This document shows positions 20,557 through 34,400 of a DNA stretch of 64,000 nt, one piece after another. Positions within the stretch are counted from its first letter, which is position 1, and the number at the start of each line of letters is the position of its first letter. The translations under genes and the position numbers were made by a program. A model generated the notes under the pieces. The model saw only the letters and a list, made by a program, of their open reading frames with translations. It had not been told where the DNA came from and made no database searches. Source of the stretch: Paralichthys olivaceus (Eukaryota; Chordata; Actinopteri; Pleuronectiformes; Paralichthyidae); NCBI RefSeq assembly GCF_024713975.1, contig NC_091094.1, positions 24,948,501 through 25,012,500 on the forward strand, written 5' to 3'.

Positions 20557-23374
20557 CCTTATTGTTAAGTAGTAGGTGTAGATCAACCGATTAATCAATG
20601 TATAAACTTCTGTAATATTCTCTGTGTGAACAAACACTTCTATCTCCAACATTAGTCAGCGTGGGGAAATGAATGTTGGCTACTGCACCAATATTTCCTT
20701 TGAATCATACAAAGCATTTTCCTTTAATGCTACATCATATCAAACACACCTGTCATGGGGTTTTACCCATGTCCTTTAATATATAAGGTGGCAAATCCCT
20801 AACATACATCATGAGTGGCAGCACATCAGTAGCATTAGCATAGCTGTATCATCAGGCAGCATGGAAGCATGTTAAGCTAGCACTCACAAACCATTTAATC
20901 TTTCTAAACTGTACTGATTCACAGAGTCCACAACCAATAGTCAAAAATAATCTCAACGACACACAGTTTAATTTCACAAACATTTATTGTTATTTAATGT
21001 TTTGGGTACATGTGTTTGTGATGTTATATCCACCCTCCCTCACCTTCCTGCAGGGTCCTGGTCCCACTGGCAAACAGGAAGTGGGAAATTCCAACTCCAT
21101 TTATAGAGAGGGGAATCTGGAGTGTACCACATAAAAGCTAGTCCAGAGGAGTGTTTTAAATGATATCACAGAAATGCTCTTTTAAATGCCCATCTAATAT
21201 AATAGTGTGATATTTCTGTGACAGGCTAGGTCGGGTGAAATGCTGATGGGTATATTTATATTTTTCAATGTCATATCTGATAGAGATTTGTTCATTGATA
21301 TTTGTCTCTATGGTTTGTCTTGTAGGAGGGGCTTCCACTATAAAGCCAGTGGGTAGATGCTCCTCAAGGGAGAGTTAAGCTTGGGCCTGGAGGCCATGTG
21401 TACGAGAGCCCACGAGTCAGTGGCCTAGTAATGGGTATTTGACTTCAGTTTGAAGGGTTTTTGTTTGTTTGTTTAAAGAGCTTGTTGGTGATGTTATCAT
21501 TAAAATAGTTGACGAGAAAGAATACTATATTGTGAGCTGCTGTAAATATAGCTGCAGTTTACCATCAGAGTTGGTTGAAGCATATGATATGGTTCAAGTG
21601 CAGATCCATGAAGAGTTTATCACTTTCTTTAACGTTGCATATCAGGGGTTTTTTGGGGGGACATTTTCATTGATTTTCCAGGCAACAATTCAAGGATTTT
21701 GACGGAAAAATCAGGCACATTAAGGGAACCAATATCAGTGAGCATGTGCAATTTGGTGCAGCTTGATTAAATTAAGGAGACAAACGGGTCTTGGTGGAGG
21801 TCTGCGTTCTACTGAGTGCTGTTTTAGTTTTTATTCAGATTTGGTTCATGCTGACTTCCAGAGTACTGCTGCACATTGTCAGACACAAATGGGAAATATC
21901 ACAGTGGACGATACGAGAAGTCTAACTTTGAGTTGTTATGAAGACTAAAAAGCTGCCATATATGATGATATTTTTATGTGACAAGAGTTTGTGAGCCGGA
22001 TTCCACATATGTGTTCCATGTATCTATCAAATAAAAAATACCTATTTTAAAGAAAATCACTTTTATTTTCAATCAATTCATTAAAACTGTACAACTCTTA
22101 TTCTCAAGTGGCTGACATACTGTGTTACATAATATATGTAAATACTTAACTGACATCAGCCATAAATAAAGGGTGGATTGCAAACTTGTGATAAATAAAA
22201 CCCAATAAAAAAATTCCTATACAGGCCAGTTGGCATTGCACATCAGTGACATGTTAATGTTCAATGCAAGAACCATTTACTCGACATTTTGAACTGTTCA
22301 GTTTAAAGCTACATGAATCACATGAATTAGCTTTAGTTCAGCTAGTCATACTTACAACCAGTGGCTATGAAATGCAGCATTTAACCCTAACCCTAGTTGT
22401 ATATAAAGAACTAATCAAGTGAATAAAAGGAAATTTCACTCCAGTAGAGGAGTCAGACTGTAGGTGTATGGTAGATGATGCTGGGAGATTGGATTTGGAC
22501 AGATTTCACTAACTCAATTCACAGCAAAATCTAATTGTTTTGGTTGATTTCTGTCTAAATACATAAATACATATACTTCACGGGGCAGGGCGCTGGCCAA
22601 CTGAGTGAGTGTAAGTAAAGTTTTGGCATGCCAGGACCTGAGGCTGCTCTTTAATTGGTTGTTGCAGATTTTCCATGGGACGCAGCTCTCTGCTGATCAC
22701 TGGATATATAGTATGTGTTCCTAATAAAGGAATAAAGGGTTCAGTGAGTGTATCTGCAGATGTTGTCTGATCAACAAGTTTATCCGAAACCTGCCACCTG
22801 CAAACTCAATCAGTGGACGTTAGAAATGATATAGACATACGATGATTAGACCACTACAGTAGTGGGTGTGTAGTAACAGGTGGCGTCTGTCTTTCTCAGC
22901 GATAACTGAAGCAGTTTTAAACTTTGAATTAAATGTATAAGGTTGGTTGGTTTGTATGATCAGGACCGGGGCTTTTCTTTTCAAATCCCTCAAAGCTCAA
23001 GGTAACAGAATTACAACAGAGTTGGCCCCATGCTCATGCATGTGAAACACATGGAAAAGTCATATACGTATTGAATTGAAAGGATGGTTTGGAATGATGA
23101 CGAACACAAACCTGTGTAAAAAAAACTGGAAATGATGTGTGTTATGTTCCTATAATATATTACACCAATTAGTCAGATGGTGGCGCTGTAACCAATTTAC
23201 AACTTTTAAACTTTGAGTCTTATTGACTCGAAGCTTGACAAACAAGTCCAACTCACTCTGCTCCACACACACACATTAACTAGAAAGCACATAGCATGTT
23301 TAATCTGTGTCGTGACAAACAAATATACTATACAAATATATTGCAAATATAACAACAAATATACAGGTGTGAAT
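20557..23374. other. Spacer between USP copies 2 and 3
   Basis: Same content as the spacer after copy 1; the unit boundary is at 22307. It differs from the spacers after copies 1 and 3 by, for example, gtgtgtagtaacagg in place of gtgtatagtaacggg near 22865. That makes it closer to the spacers at the right of the array. Confidence 0.55.
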
Positions 23375-23798
23375 CAAAGTTATTATAGTTTTGAAATTTT
23401 CATTAGTTTTTATTTTTATTTAGTGTTTCAGTTTGCTTTTTTATTTCAGTTTAGTTTGAGTTAGTTCAACAAGTAATTTTGTAGTTTTAGTTTAGTTTTT
23501 ATTTTGAGGAATCGACTAGTTTCAGTTTAGTTTTTATTTAGTTTTAGTCTTAGTTTTTCCAGTTATTAAGAGAAAGCCTTGACTTGTAGACGCTGAAAAG
23601 TGATGAAACAATGTGTGACACCAAATATGGTTTAACAAGTCCTTTCATTTCATTCTTTAACCATCACCTGCAGGAGAGGCAGTAGTCGAAGGACAAAACG
23701 AAACATTTTTTTTGTAATTGTAGTCTTTATTTCAGTTAACTAAATTACTTTTTCATTGCGAGTTACAGTCTTAGTTTTCATCAACTATAATAACCCTG
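23375..23798. mobile_element. hAT-type MITE, unit 3 (424 bp)
   Basis: Same form as in unit 2, with GTGTGAAT at both sides (23367-23374 and 23799-23806). Confidence 0.8.
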
Positions 23799-23938
23799 GT
23801 GTGAATGGAGCCAGAGGAGCTGTTTCTCATTTCAGGAGCTGTTTCTCATTTTAGGAGCTGCATGCTTCCAAGTCTGCACTCTCCTGTGCTGCTGTTGGAG
23901 CTGTTGAGCATGGTGGAGTCTCTCAGTCACGTTGAAGC

Positions 23939-26900
23939 TCAACTCCACTTCTCTGACTGCAAACATTGAAAATACAAACCAATAAACTGTGTTGTTGGTT
24001 ATTTACTCTAGAGGCAATTTGCTTAAAACACAAGCTTGTGTGTGTTTCTCTTTGTGTATAAGAAAACACATGAAATAAACTTTGTTTCAAAATGCGCGGA
24101 GCTGTTGTCTCACCTTCTTCTCATAAAACAGCATGTATGCGTCTTCCTGCCGCATTTCGCAGACAGATGTTCCTGTTGTTTTTGTGACGTTTTGGTCGTT
24201 GTACGTTAGCCAACAGTCAGTCACGTCACATAAGTCTCTGTGAGTGCTCTCACAGATGTAATGGCCTGAAAGGAGAGTACACACTTGTTATTATCGGTAC
24301 ATCTGAAGAGGTTGTGAAATCTGAAATCATGAGGCTCAACTCGTTTTCAACGTGAGTGGTTGCCAGATACCAGCAAACACTTACCATCGTTGACCGTGGA
24401 GCCGAAATGGCTGATGATGCTCACCAGAGAGTAGCGAGTCTAGAAAAGAGCAACAGTTACAGTTAGCTACACACATTTGACTGCAGGTTCTGCATGTCTG
24501 TGTCAAAGGAGAACAAATGAGCTGTGCCATTTCGTGCAATGAACATGATTTTTCACCTGTTTAGTGCAGCTGGACTGACCATCGAGCTCCAGCTCCCGCG
24601 ACAGAACCACAGGTCTTTCAAGCCTATTCTCTCCCAACTCACGGGTGAAGGTGGCTCTCATCAGATGGATGATCAACACACTGTTGACATAGGAAGGAGG
24701 AAGAGACAGAGGGAAGAGGGTTAGATCACAAACTGACTCAGCTGTGGTCAGGTTTAGGAGTGTGGACGCCAGGCATCACAGAATTGATGCATTTTCAAAC
24801 TAAAGTGAAGCAATGTGAATGTAGCAAGAGCACAGAATTGTGATTCAGTATCTTGCCTTCTTCTTTATGCAAAATAGAAAAAAATTGGGATCAAACTGCC
24901 GACCGATCGAAGTGGTGAGAGGACGAACCGTTCTACCTCCTCAAACACAGCTGCATCCAATTAATCAATCAATTTTTGATGGATGTGATGTTACTCACTT
25001 GGGTAGAGTCAAGAACGAGGAGCACTCTGTCGACTCCGTACCACCACAATCACAACTACACTCAAACTGTCCCCCCTGCAACAGAGAACAAGAGGGGGAA
25101 GCAGGATTTAGTGAAGATCTCATGATGAGACAAATGACCTATTTGTTCAAAATATTACTGTCAATAAATATGGTGGGATAAATATTTGACTCACTTTAAG
25201 GTACTGCTGCAAACAGTCACTCACGGTGCCTCCAGGGACCAGATTCAGGGAGAGCTGGAGGTGGTCACTGCTCGTCATGCACTGAATATGACATCTGCAG
25301 AACAAAGGGACAATTCAAATGAAAACAAAGTGACAACACATTCTGAACACCACAAATGGACATTCAAAAAATGGTCTCAGACTTTATGACCCCACTGGAC
25401 ATAAACATGGGGATTCTCTACAGCCTGGGAATAAAACTGTGACTGTTTACGTACTTTGTGCAGGTCCTGGTGCTCAACATTTCGAAGGCGACGTGAGCAT
25501 CCACTGGGCAGGTGTAACTCATACCCTTGCTGTCTGCTATTGCCTGGAGGTCGATTGACTGAGATCTCATCATGTTAAGCACACAGCTGAGGAACTCACT
25601 GGCATCCTGCGACATGCAAAAAATAAAGTTCAATAAAGTTTACATTGAAAAAGCTAATCTAAAATAGAGAAAAATAGAGTGTTTCTATGCTATGTATTGT
25701 AACTAATACAGTATGTGTACTAACTTTTTGATAATTATCCTTAAACTCTGAATACTCTTCAGCGACAGTGTCTTTAAAGGACGCCAGGACCCTTCTCTTC
25801 TTTGCGTTTTTGTTGCGGTGGCAGAGTTTGAGCTCCATGAACTGTCTGGAAACAGTAGAAAAGAAGAGAAATGATTTTCAGTTGTTTCAGTTCACCTCAA
25901 CTTATATCTTTGGACAAGCCAAAGAATTACATATGTATGTGAGTGTGTGTGTGTGTGTGTATGGTGCAGTACCTCATGAGTTTGGAGTAGGGGTACGAAG
26001 TCCACACCTTCTCCTGGTTGTGGACATCTTGAACAAAGTCAAAGAGGTTCATGAGGACTTGCAGAGAGGAGTTCATATAGCACGTCTGCCTCAGGTTGGG
26101 GAACCTTAAACACAGCAAGATAGAGGATGAATGTCAGACTGGATCTCATTGTCTTCACCATATGTGTAATTAAAGTCTCTTTGCGGTTGCTTACCCGAGG
26201 CAGGAAATGTCCTTATCGCAGAGGGTTTCCTTGTTGTCTTGGTATATTGTAGACTTCCCCTCTGTATACCAACCAGAGGTTGGGATTGACACCTTTTGTA
26301 TTGAGGGACAGGCCTCAGCAGTAAGAGTGTTCTCCTTACTGCTGGAGAAGATGCTGCTGCTGTCGCTCGTATCGGACTCGCTGCTATGCACTGTTATAGA
26401 GGGAAGGTTACTCTTGACTCCTTCATCCTCAGTCGAAGGGTATATGTTTGACTTTCCCTCCGTATGCCCAGCAGAGGTTGAGATTGACACCCTTTGTATA
26501 GAGTGACAGGCCTCAGCAGAAAGAGCGTTCTCCTCCTCACTGCTGGAGAAGATGCTGCTGCTGTAGCCCGAATCAGACTCGCTGCCAGGCACTGTTATAG
26601 AGGGAAGGTTATTCTTGAATCCTTCATCCTCAGTCGAAGGGTATATGTTTGACTTCCCCTCTGCATACCCACCAGAGGTTGAGATTGACACCCTTTGTAT
26701 AGAGTGACAGGCCTCAGCAGAAAGAGCTTTCTCCTCCCTACTGCTGGAGAAGATGCTGCTGCTGTCGCTTGTATCAGACTTGCTGCCAGGCACTGTTATA
26801 GAGTGAAGGTCATTCTTGACTCCTTCATCCTCAGTCGAAGGGTATATGTTGGACTTCCCCTCTATATACCCAGCAGAGGTTGGGATTGACACCCTTTGAA

Positions 26901-28025
26901 TAGAGTGACAGGCCTCAGCAGAAAGAGCTTTCTCCTCCTTACTGCTGGAGTAGATGCTGCTGCTGTCGCTTGCATCGGACTCACTGCTATGCGCTGTTAT
27001 AGAGGCAAGGATAGTCTTGACTCCTTCATCCTCAGTCGAAGGGTATATGTTTGACTTCCCCTCTGTATACCCACCAGAGGTTGAGATTGACACCCTTTGT
27101 ATAGAGTGACAGGCCTCAGCAGAAAGAGCTTTCTCCTCCTTACTGCTGGAGAAGATGCTGCTGCTGTCGCTTGTATCAGACTTGCTGCAAGGCACTGTTA
27201 TAGAGGGAAGGTCATTCTTGACTCCTTCATCCTCAGTCGAAGGGTATATGTTGGACTTCCCCTCTATATACCCAGCAGAGGTTGGGATTGACACCCTTTG
27301 AATAGAGTGACAGGCCTCAGCAGAAAGAGCTTTCTCCTCCTCACTGCTGGAGTAGATGCTGCTGCTGTAGCCCGAATCAGACTCGCTGCCAGGCACTGTT
27401 AAAGAGGGAAGGTTATTCTTGACTCCTTCATCCTCAGTCGAAGGGTATATGTTTGACTTCCCCTCTGTATACCCAGCAGAGGTTGAGATTGACACCCTTT
27501 GTGTAGAGTGACAGGCCTCAGCAGAAAGAGAGTTCTCCTCCTTACTGTTGGAGAAGATGCTGCTGCTGTCGCTCGTATCGGACTCGCTGCTATGCGCTGT
27601 CATAGAGGGAAGGTCATTCTTGACTCCTTCATCCTCAGTCGAAGTCTTAACCTTTTTCTTCTAGGAATAAGTAAGAAAGTGAACACAGTTAAATGCCGCT
27701 ATCACGTACAGACTCCACGTTACTGTAAAAACTTGGTCAGCTGGTAAAACCAACATCACTCAGCTCTTTGGGACAAACCTTGAAACGAAAGGAACACAGC
27801 CTACGCCACCAAGAGCTCTTCTTCTTCTTTCCTTCACCTGAGGCCTCCTGGACAACAGCCTCACTCTGTGGAGTCTGTTTAGTTTTCTGTTTGAAACAAC
27901 AACATAAGCTGATACATCTGAAAGAGACACAAATAACTGCAACACATTGTTAATTTGTTTATATTCAGCTCTGATCATACCTTGTTATGATGGAACCACC
28001 TAAAAATTGAAAGGAAATTGCCCAT
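23939..28025 (-). CDS. USP37/29/26-like protease, copy 3 (849 aa)
   Basis: Exons in coding order: 27981-28025, 27779-27886, 26195-27660, 25973-26104, 25725-25845, 25455-25606, 25195-25294, 24999-25075, 24557-24680, 24385-24439, 24114-24265, 23939-23956. Every exon lies exactly 14,935 bp from its copy 1 counterpart. The exon 3 translation is identical to copy 1 throughout, including CDKDISCLG. One difference I noticed is a silent third-position change in exon 9 (Pro codon before VVL). Motifs and repeat number are as in copy 1. Confidence 0.88.
26195..27660 (-). repeat. Exon 3 repeat tract, copy 3: seven 67-aa repeats
   Basis: Translation identical to the copy 1 tract, with the same repeat order and the same variant residues. 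Confidence 0.93.
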
Positions 28026-30843
28026 CCTTATTGTTAAGTAGTAGGTGTAGATCAACCGATTAATCAATGTATAAACTTCTGTAATATTCTCTGTGTGAAC
28101 AAACACTTCTATCTCCAACATTAGTCAGCGTGGGGAAATGAATGTTGGCTACTGCACCAATATTTCCTTTGAATCATACAAAGCATTTTCCTTTAATGCT
28201 ACATCATATCAAACACACCTGTCATGGGGTTTTACCCATGTCCTTTAATATATAAGGTGGCAAATCCCTAACATACATCATGAGTGGCAGCACATCAGTA
28301 GCATTAGCATAGCTGTATCATCAGGCAGCATGGAAGCATGTTAAGCTAGCACTCACAAACCATTTAATCTTTCTAAACTGTACTGATTCACAGAGTCCAC
28401 AACCAATAGTCAAAAATAATCTCAACGACACACAGTTTAATTTCACAAACATTTATTGTTATTTAATGTTTTGGGTACATGTGTTTGTGATGTTATATCC
28501 ACCCTCCCTCACCTTCCTGCAGGGTCCTGGTCCCACTGGCAAACAGGAAGTGGGAAATTCCAACTCCATTTATAGAGAGGGGAATCTGGAGTGTACCACA
28601 TAAAAGCTAGTCCAGAGGAGTGTTTTAAATGATATCACAGAAATGCTCTTTTAAATGCCCATCTAATATAATAGTGTGATATTTCTGTGACAGGCTAGGT
28701 CGGGTGAAATGCTGATGGGTATATTTATATTTTTCAATGTCATATCTGATAGAGATTTGTTCATTGATATTTGTCTCTATGGTTTGTCTTGTAGGAGGGG
28801 CTTCCACTATAAAGCCAGTGGGTAGATGCTCCTCAAGGGAGAGTTAAGCTTGGGCCTGGAGGCCATGTGTACGAGAGCCCACGAGTCAGTGGCCTAGTAA
28901 TGGGTATTTGACTTCAGTTTGAAGGGTTTTTGTTTGTTTGTTTAAAGAGCTTGTTGGTGATGTTATCATTAAAATAGTTGACGAGAAAGAATACTATATT
29001 GTGAGCTGCTGTAAATATAGCTGCAGTTTACCATCAGAGTTGGTTGAAGCATATGATATGGTTCAAGTGCAGATCCATGAAGAGTTTATCACTTTCTTTA
29101 ACGTTGCATATCAGGGGTTTTTTGGGGGGACATTTTCATTGATTTTCCAGGCAACAATTCAAGGATTTTGACGGAAAAATCAGGCACATTAAGGGAACCA
29201 ATATCAGTGAGCATGTGCAATTTGGTGCAGCTTGATTAAATTAAGGAGACAAACGGGTCTTGGTGGAGGTCTGCGTTCTACTGAGTGCTGTTTTAGTTTT
29301 TATTCAGATTTGGTTCATGCTGACTTCCAGAGTACTGCTGCACATTGTCAGACACAAATGGGAAATATCACAGTGGACGATACGAGAAGTCTAACTTTGA
29401 GTTGTTATGAAGACTAAAAAGCTGCCATATATGATGATATTTTTATGTGACAAGAGTTTGTGAGCCGGATTCCACATATGTGTTCCATGTATCTATCAAA
29501 TAAAAAATACCTATTTTAAAGAAAATCACTTTTATTTTCAATCAATTCATTAAAACTGTACAACTCTTATTCTCAAGTGGCTGACATACTGTGTTACATA
29601 ATATATGTAAATACTTAACTGACATCAGCCATAAATAAAGGGTGGATTGCAAACTTGTGATAAATAAAACCCAATAAAAAAATTCCTATACAGGCCAGTT
29701 GGCATTGCACATCAGTGACATGTTAATGTTCAATGCAAGAACCATTTACTCGACATTTTGAACTGTTCAGTTTAAAGCTACATGAATCACATGAATTAGC
29801 TTTAGTTCAGCTAGTCATACTTACAACCAGTGGCTATGAAATGCAGCATTTAACCCTAACCCTAGTTGTATATAAAGAACTAATCAAGTGAATAAAAGGA
29901 AATTTCACTCCAGTAGAGGAGTCAGACTGTAGGTGTATGGTAGATGATGCTGGGAGATTGGATTTGGACAGATTTCACTAACTCAATTCACAGCAAAATC
30001 TAATTGTTTTGGTTGATTTCTGTCTAAATACATAAATACATATACTTCACGGGGCAGGGCGCTGGCCAACTGAGTGAGTGTAAGTAAAGTTTTGGCATGC
30101 CAGGACCTGAGGCTGCTCTTTAATTGGTTGTTGCAGATTTTCCATGGGACGCAGCTCTCTGCTGATCACTGGATATATAGTATGTGTTCCTAATAAAGGA
30201 ATAAAGGGTTCAGTGAGTGTATCTGCAGATGTTGTCTGATCAACAAGTTTATCCGAAACCTGCCACCTGCAAACTCAATCAGTGGACGTTAGAAATGATA
30301 TAGACATACGATGATTAGACCACTACAGTAGTGGGTGTATAGTAACGGGTGGCGTCTGTCTTTCTCAGCGATAACTGAAGCAGTTTTAAACTTTGAATTA
30401 AATGTATAAGGTTGGTTGGTTTGTATGATCAGGACCGGGGCTTTTCTTTTCAAATCCCTCAAAGCTCAAGGTAACAGAATTACAACAGAGTTGGCCCCAT
30501 GCTCATGCATGTGAAACACATGGAAAAGTCATATACGTATTGAATTGAAAGGATGGTTTGGAATGATGACGAACACAAACCTGTGTAAAAAAAACTGGAA
30601 ATGATGTGTGTTATGTTCCTATAATATATTACACCAATTAGTCAGATGGTGGCGCTGTAACCAATTTACAACTTTTAAACTTTGAGTCTTATTGACTCGA
30701 AGCTTGACAAACAAGTCCAACTCACTCTGCTCCACACACACACATTAACTAGAAAGCACATAGCATGTTTAATCTGTGTCGTGACAAACAAATATACTAT
30801 ACAAATATATTGCAAATATAACAACAAATATACAGGTGTGAAT
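28026..30843. other. Spacer between USP copies 3 and 4
   Basis: Near-identical to the spacer after copy 1, including gtgtatagtaacggg near 30335. The unit boundary is at 29776. No gene seen. Confidence 0.55.
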
Positions 30844-31267
30844 CAAAGTTATTATAGTTTTGAAATTTTCATTAGTTTTTATTTTTATTTAGTGTTTCAG
30901 TTTGCTTTTTTATTTCAGTTTAGTTTGAGTTAGTTCAACAAGTAATTTTGTAGTTTTAGTTTAGTTTTTATTTTGAGGAATCGACTAGTTTCAGTTTAGT
31001 TTTTATTTAGTTTTAGTCTTAGTTTTTCCAGTTATTAAGAGAAAGCCTTGACTTGTAGACGCTGAAAAGTGATGAAACAATGTGTGACACCAAATATGGT
31101 TTAACAAGTCCTTTCATTTCATTCTTTAACCATCACCTGCAGGAGAGGCAGTAGTCGAAGGACAAAACGAAACATTTTTTTTGTAATTGTAGTCTTTATT
31201 TCAGTTAACTAAATTACTTTTTCATTGCGAGTTACAGTCTTAGTTTTCATCAACTATAATAACCCTG
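30844..31267. mobile_element. hAT-type MITE, unit 4 (424 bp)
   Basis: Short form like units 2 and 3, although the gene of this unit resembles units 5-7. Target duplications at 30836-30843 and 31268-31275. Confidence 0.8.
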
Positions 31268-31407
31268 GTGTGAATGGAGCCAGAGGAGCTGTTTCTCATT
31301 TCAGGAGCTGTTTCTCATTTTAGGAGCTGCATGCTTCCAAGTCTGCACTCTCCTGTGCTGCTGTTGGAGCTGTTGAGCATGGTGGAGTCTCTCAGTCACG
31401 TTGAAGC

Positions 31408-34400
31408 TCAACTCCACTTCTCTGACTGCAAACATTGAAAATACAAACCAATAAACTGTGTTGTTGGTTATTTACTCTAGAGGCAATTTGCTTAAAACAC
31501 AAGCTTGTGTGTGTTTCTCTTTGTGTATAAGAAAACACATGAAATAAACTTTGTTTCAAAATGCACGGAGCTGTTGTCTCACCTTCTTCTCATAAAACAG
31601 CATGTATGCGTCTTCCTGCCGCATTTCGCAGACAGATGTTCCTGTTGTTTTTGTGACGTTTTGGTCGTTGTACGTTAGCCAACAGTCAGTCACGTCACAT
31701 AAGTCTCTGTGAGTGCTCTCACAGATGTAATGGCCTGAAAGGAGAGTACACACTTGTTATTATCGGTACATCTGAAGAGGTTGTGAAATCTGAAATCATG
31801 AGGCTCAACTCGTTTTCAACGTGAGTGGTTGCCAGATACCAGCAAACACTTACCATCGTTGACCGTGGAGCCGAAATGGCTGATGATGCTCACCAGAGAG
31901 TAGTGAGTCTAGAAAAGAGCAACAGTTACAGTTAGCTACACACATTTGACTGCAGGTTCTGCATGTCTGTGTCAAAGGAGAACAAATGAGCTGTGCCATT
32001 TCGTGCAATGAACATGATTTTTCACCTGTTTAGTGCAGCTGGACTGACCATCGAGCTCCAGCTCCCGCGACAGAACCAGAGGTCTTTCAAGCCTATTCTC
32101 TCCCAACTCACGGGTGAAGGTGGCTCTCATCAGATGGATGATCAACACACTGTTGACATAGGAAGGAGGAAGAGACAGAGGGAAGAGGGTTAGATCACAA
32201 ACTGACTCAGCTGTGGTCAGGTTTAGGAGTGTGGACGCCAGGCGTCACAGAATTGATGCATTTTCAAACTAAAGTGAAGCAATGTGAATGTAGCAAGAGC
32301 ACAGAATTGTGATTCAGTATCTTGCCTTCTTCTTTATGCAAAATAGAAAAAAATTGGGATCAAACTGCCGACCGATCGAAGTGGTGAGAGGACGAACCGT
32401 TCTACCTCCTCAAACACGGCTGCATCCAATTAATCAATCAATTTTTGATGGATGTGATGTTACTCACTTTGGTAGAGTCAAGAACGAGGAGCACTCTGTC
32501 GACTCCGTACCACCACAATCACAACTACACTCAAACTGTCCCCCCTGCAACAGAGAACAAGAGGGGGAAGCAGGATTTAGTGAAGATCTCATGATGAGAC
32601 AAATGACCTATTTGTTCAAAATATTACTGTCAATAAATATGGTGGGATAAATATTTGACTCACTTTAAGGTACTGCTGCAAACAGTCACTCACGGTGCCT
32701 CCAGGGACCAGATTCAGGGAGAGCTGGAGGTGGTCACTGCTCGTCATGCACTGAATATGACATCTGCAGAACAAAGGGACAATTCAAATGAAAACAAAGT
32801 GACAACACATTCTGAACACCACAAGTGGACATTCAAAAAATGGTCTCAGACTTTATGACCCCACTGGACGTAAACATGGGGATTCTCTACAGCCTGGGAA
32901 TAAAACTGTGACTGTTTACGTACTTTGTGCAGGTCCTGGTGCTCAACATTTCGAAGGCGACGTGAGCATCCACTGGGCAGGTGTAACTCATACCCTTGCT
33001 GTCTGCTATTGCCTGGAGGTCGATTGACTGAGATCTCATCATGTTAAGCACACAGCTGAGGAACTCACTGGCATCCTGCGACATGCAAAAAATAAAGTTC
33101 AATAAAGTTTACATTGAAAAAGCTAATCTAAAATAGAGAAAAATAGAGTGTTTCTATGCTATGTATTGTAACTAATACAGTATGTGTACTAACTTTTTGA
33201 TAATTATCCTTAAACTCTGAATACTCTTCAGCGACAGTGTCTTTAAAGGACGCCAGGACCCTTCTCTTCTTTGCGTTTTTGTTGCGGTGGCAGAGTTTGA
33301 GCTCCATGAACTGTCTGGAAACAGTAGAAAAGAAGAGAAATGATTTTCAGTTGTTTCAGTTCACGTCAACTTATATCTTTGGACAAGCCAAAGAATTACA
33401 TATGTATGTGAGTGTGTGTGTGTGTGTGTATGGTGCAGTACCTCATGAGTTTGGAGTAGGGGTACGAAGTCCACACCTTCTCCTGGTTGTGGACATCTTG
33501 AACAAAGTCAAAGAGGTTCATGAGGACTTGCAGAGAGGAGTTCATATAGCACGTCTGCCTCAGGTTGGGGAACCTTAAACACAGCAAGATAGAGGATGAA
33601 TGTCAGACTGGATCTCATTGTCTTCACCATATGTGTAATTAAAGTCTCTTTGCGGTTGCTTACCCGAGGCAGGAAATGTCCTTTTTGCAGAGGGTTTCCT
33701 TGTTGTCTTGGTATATTGTAGACTTCCCCTCTGTATACCAACCAGAGGTTGGGATTGACACCTTTTGTATTGAGGGACAGGCCTCAGCAGAAAGAGCTTT
33801 CTCCTCCCTACTGCTGGAGAAGATGCTGCTGCTGTCGCTCGTATCGGACTCGCTGCTATGCACTGTTATAGAGGGAAGGTTACTCTTGACTCCATCCTCA
33901 GTCGAAGGGTATATGTTTGACTTTCCCTCCGTATGCCCAGCAGAGGTTGGGATTGACACCCTTTGTATAGAGTGACAGGCCTCAGCAGAAAGAGCGTTCT
34001 CCTCCTTACTGCTGGAGTAGATGCTGCTGCTGTTGCTTGTATCAGACTTGCTGCCAGGCACTGTTATAGAGGGAAGGTTATTCTTGAATCCTTCATCCTC
34101 AGTCGAAGGGTATATGTTTGACTTCCCCTCTGCATACCCACCAGAGGTTGAGATTGACACCCTTTGTATAGAGTGACAGGCCTCAGCAGAAAGAGCTTTC
34201 TCCTCCCTACTGCTGGAGAAGATGCTGCTGCTGTCGCTTGTATCAGACTTGCTGCCAGGCACTGTTATAGAGGGAAGGTCATTCTTGACTCCTTCATCCT
34301 CAGTCGAAGGGTATATGTTTGACTTCCCCTTTATATACCCACCAGAGGTTGAGATTGACACCCTTTGAATAGAGTGACAGGCCTCAGCAGAAAGAGCTTT

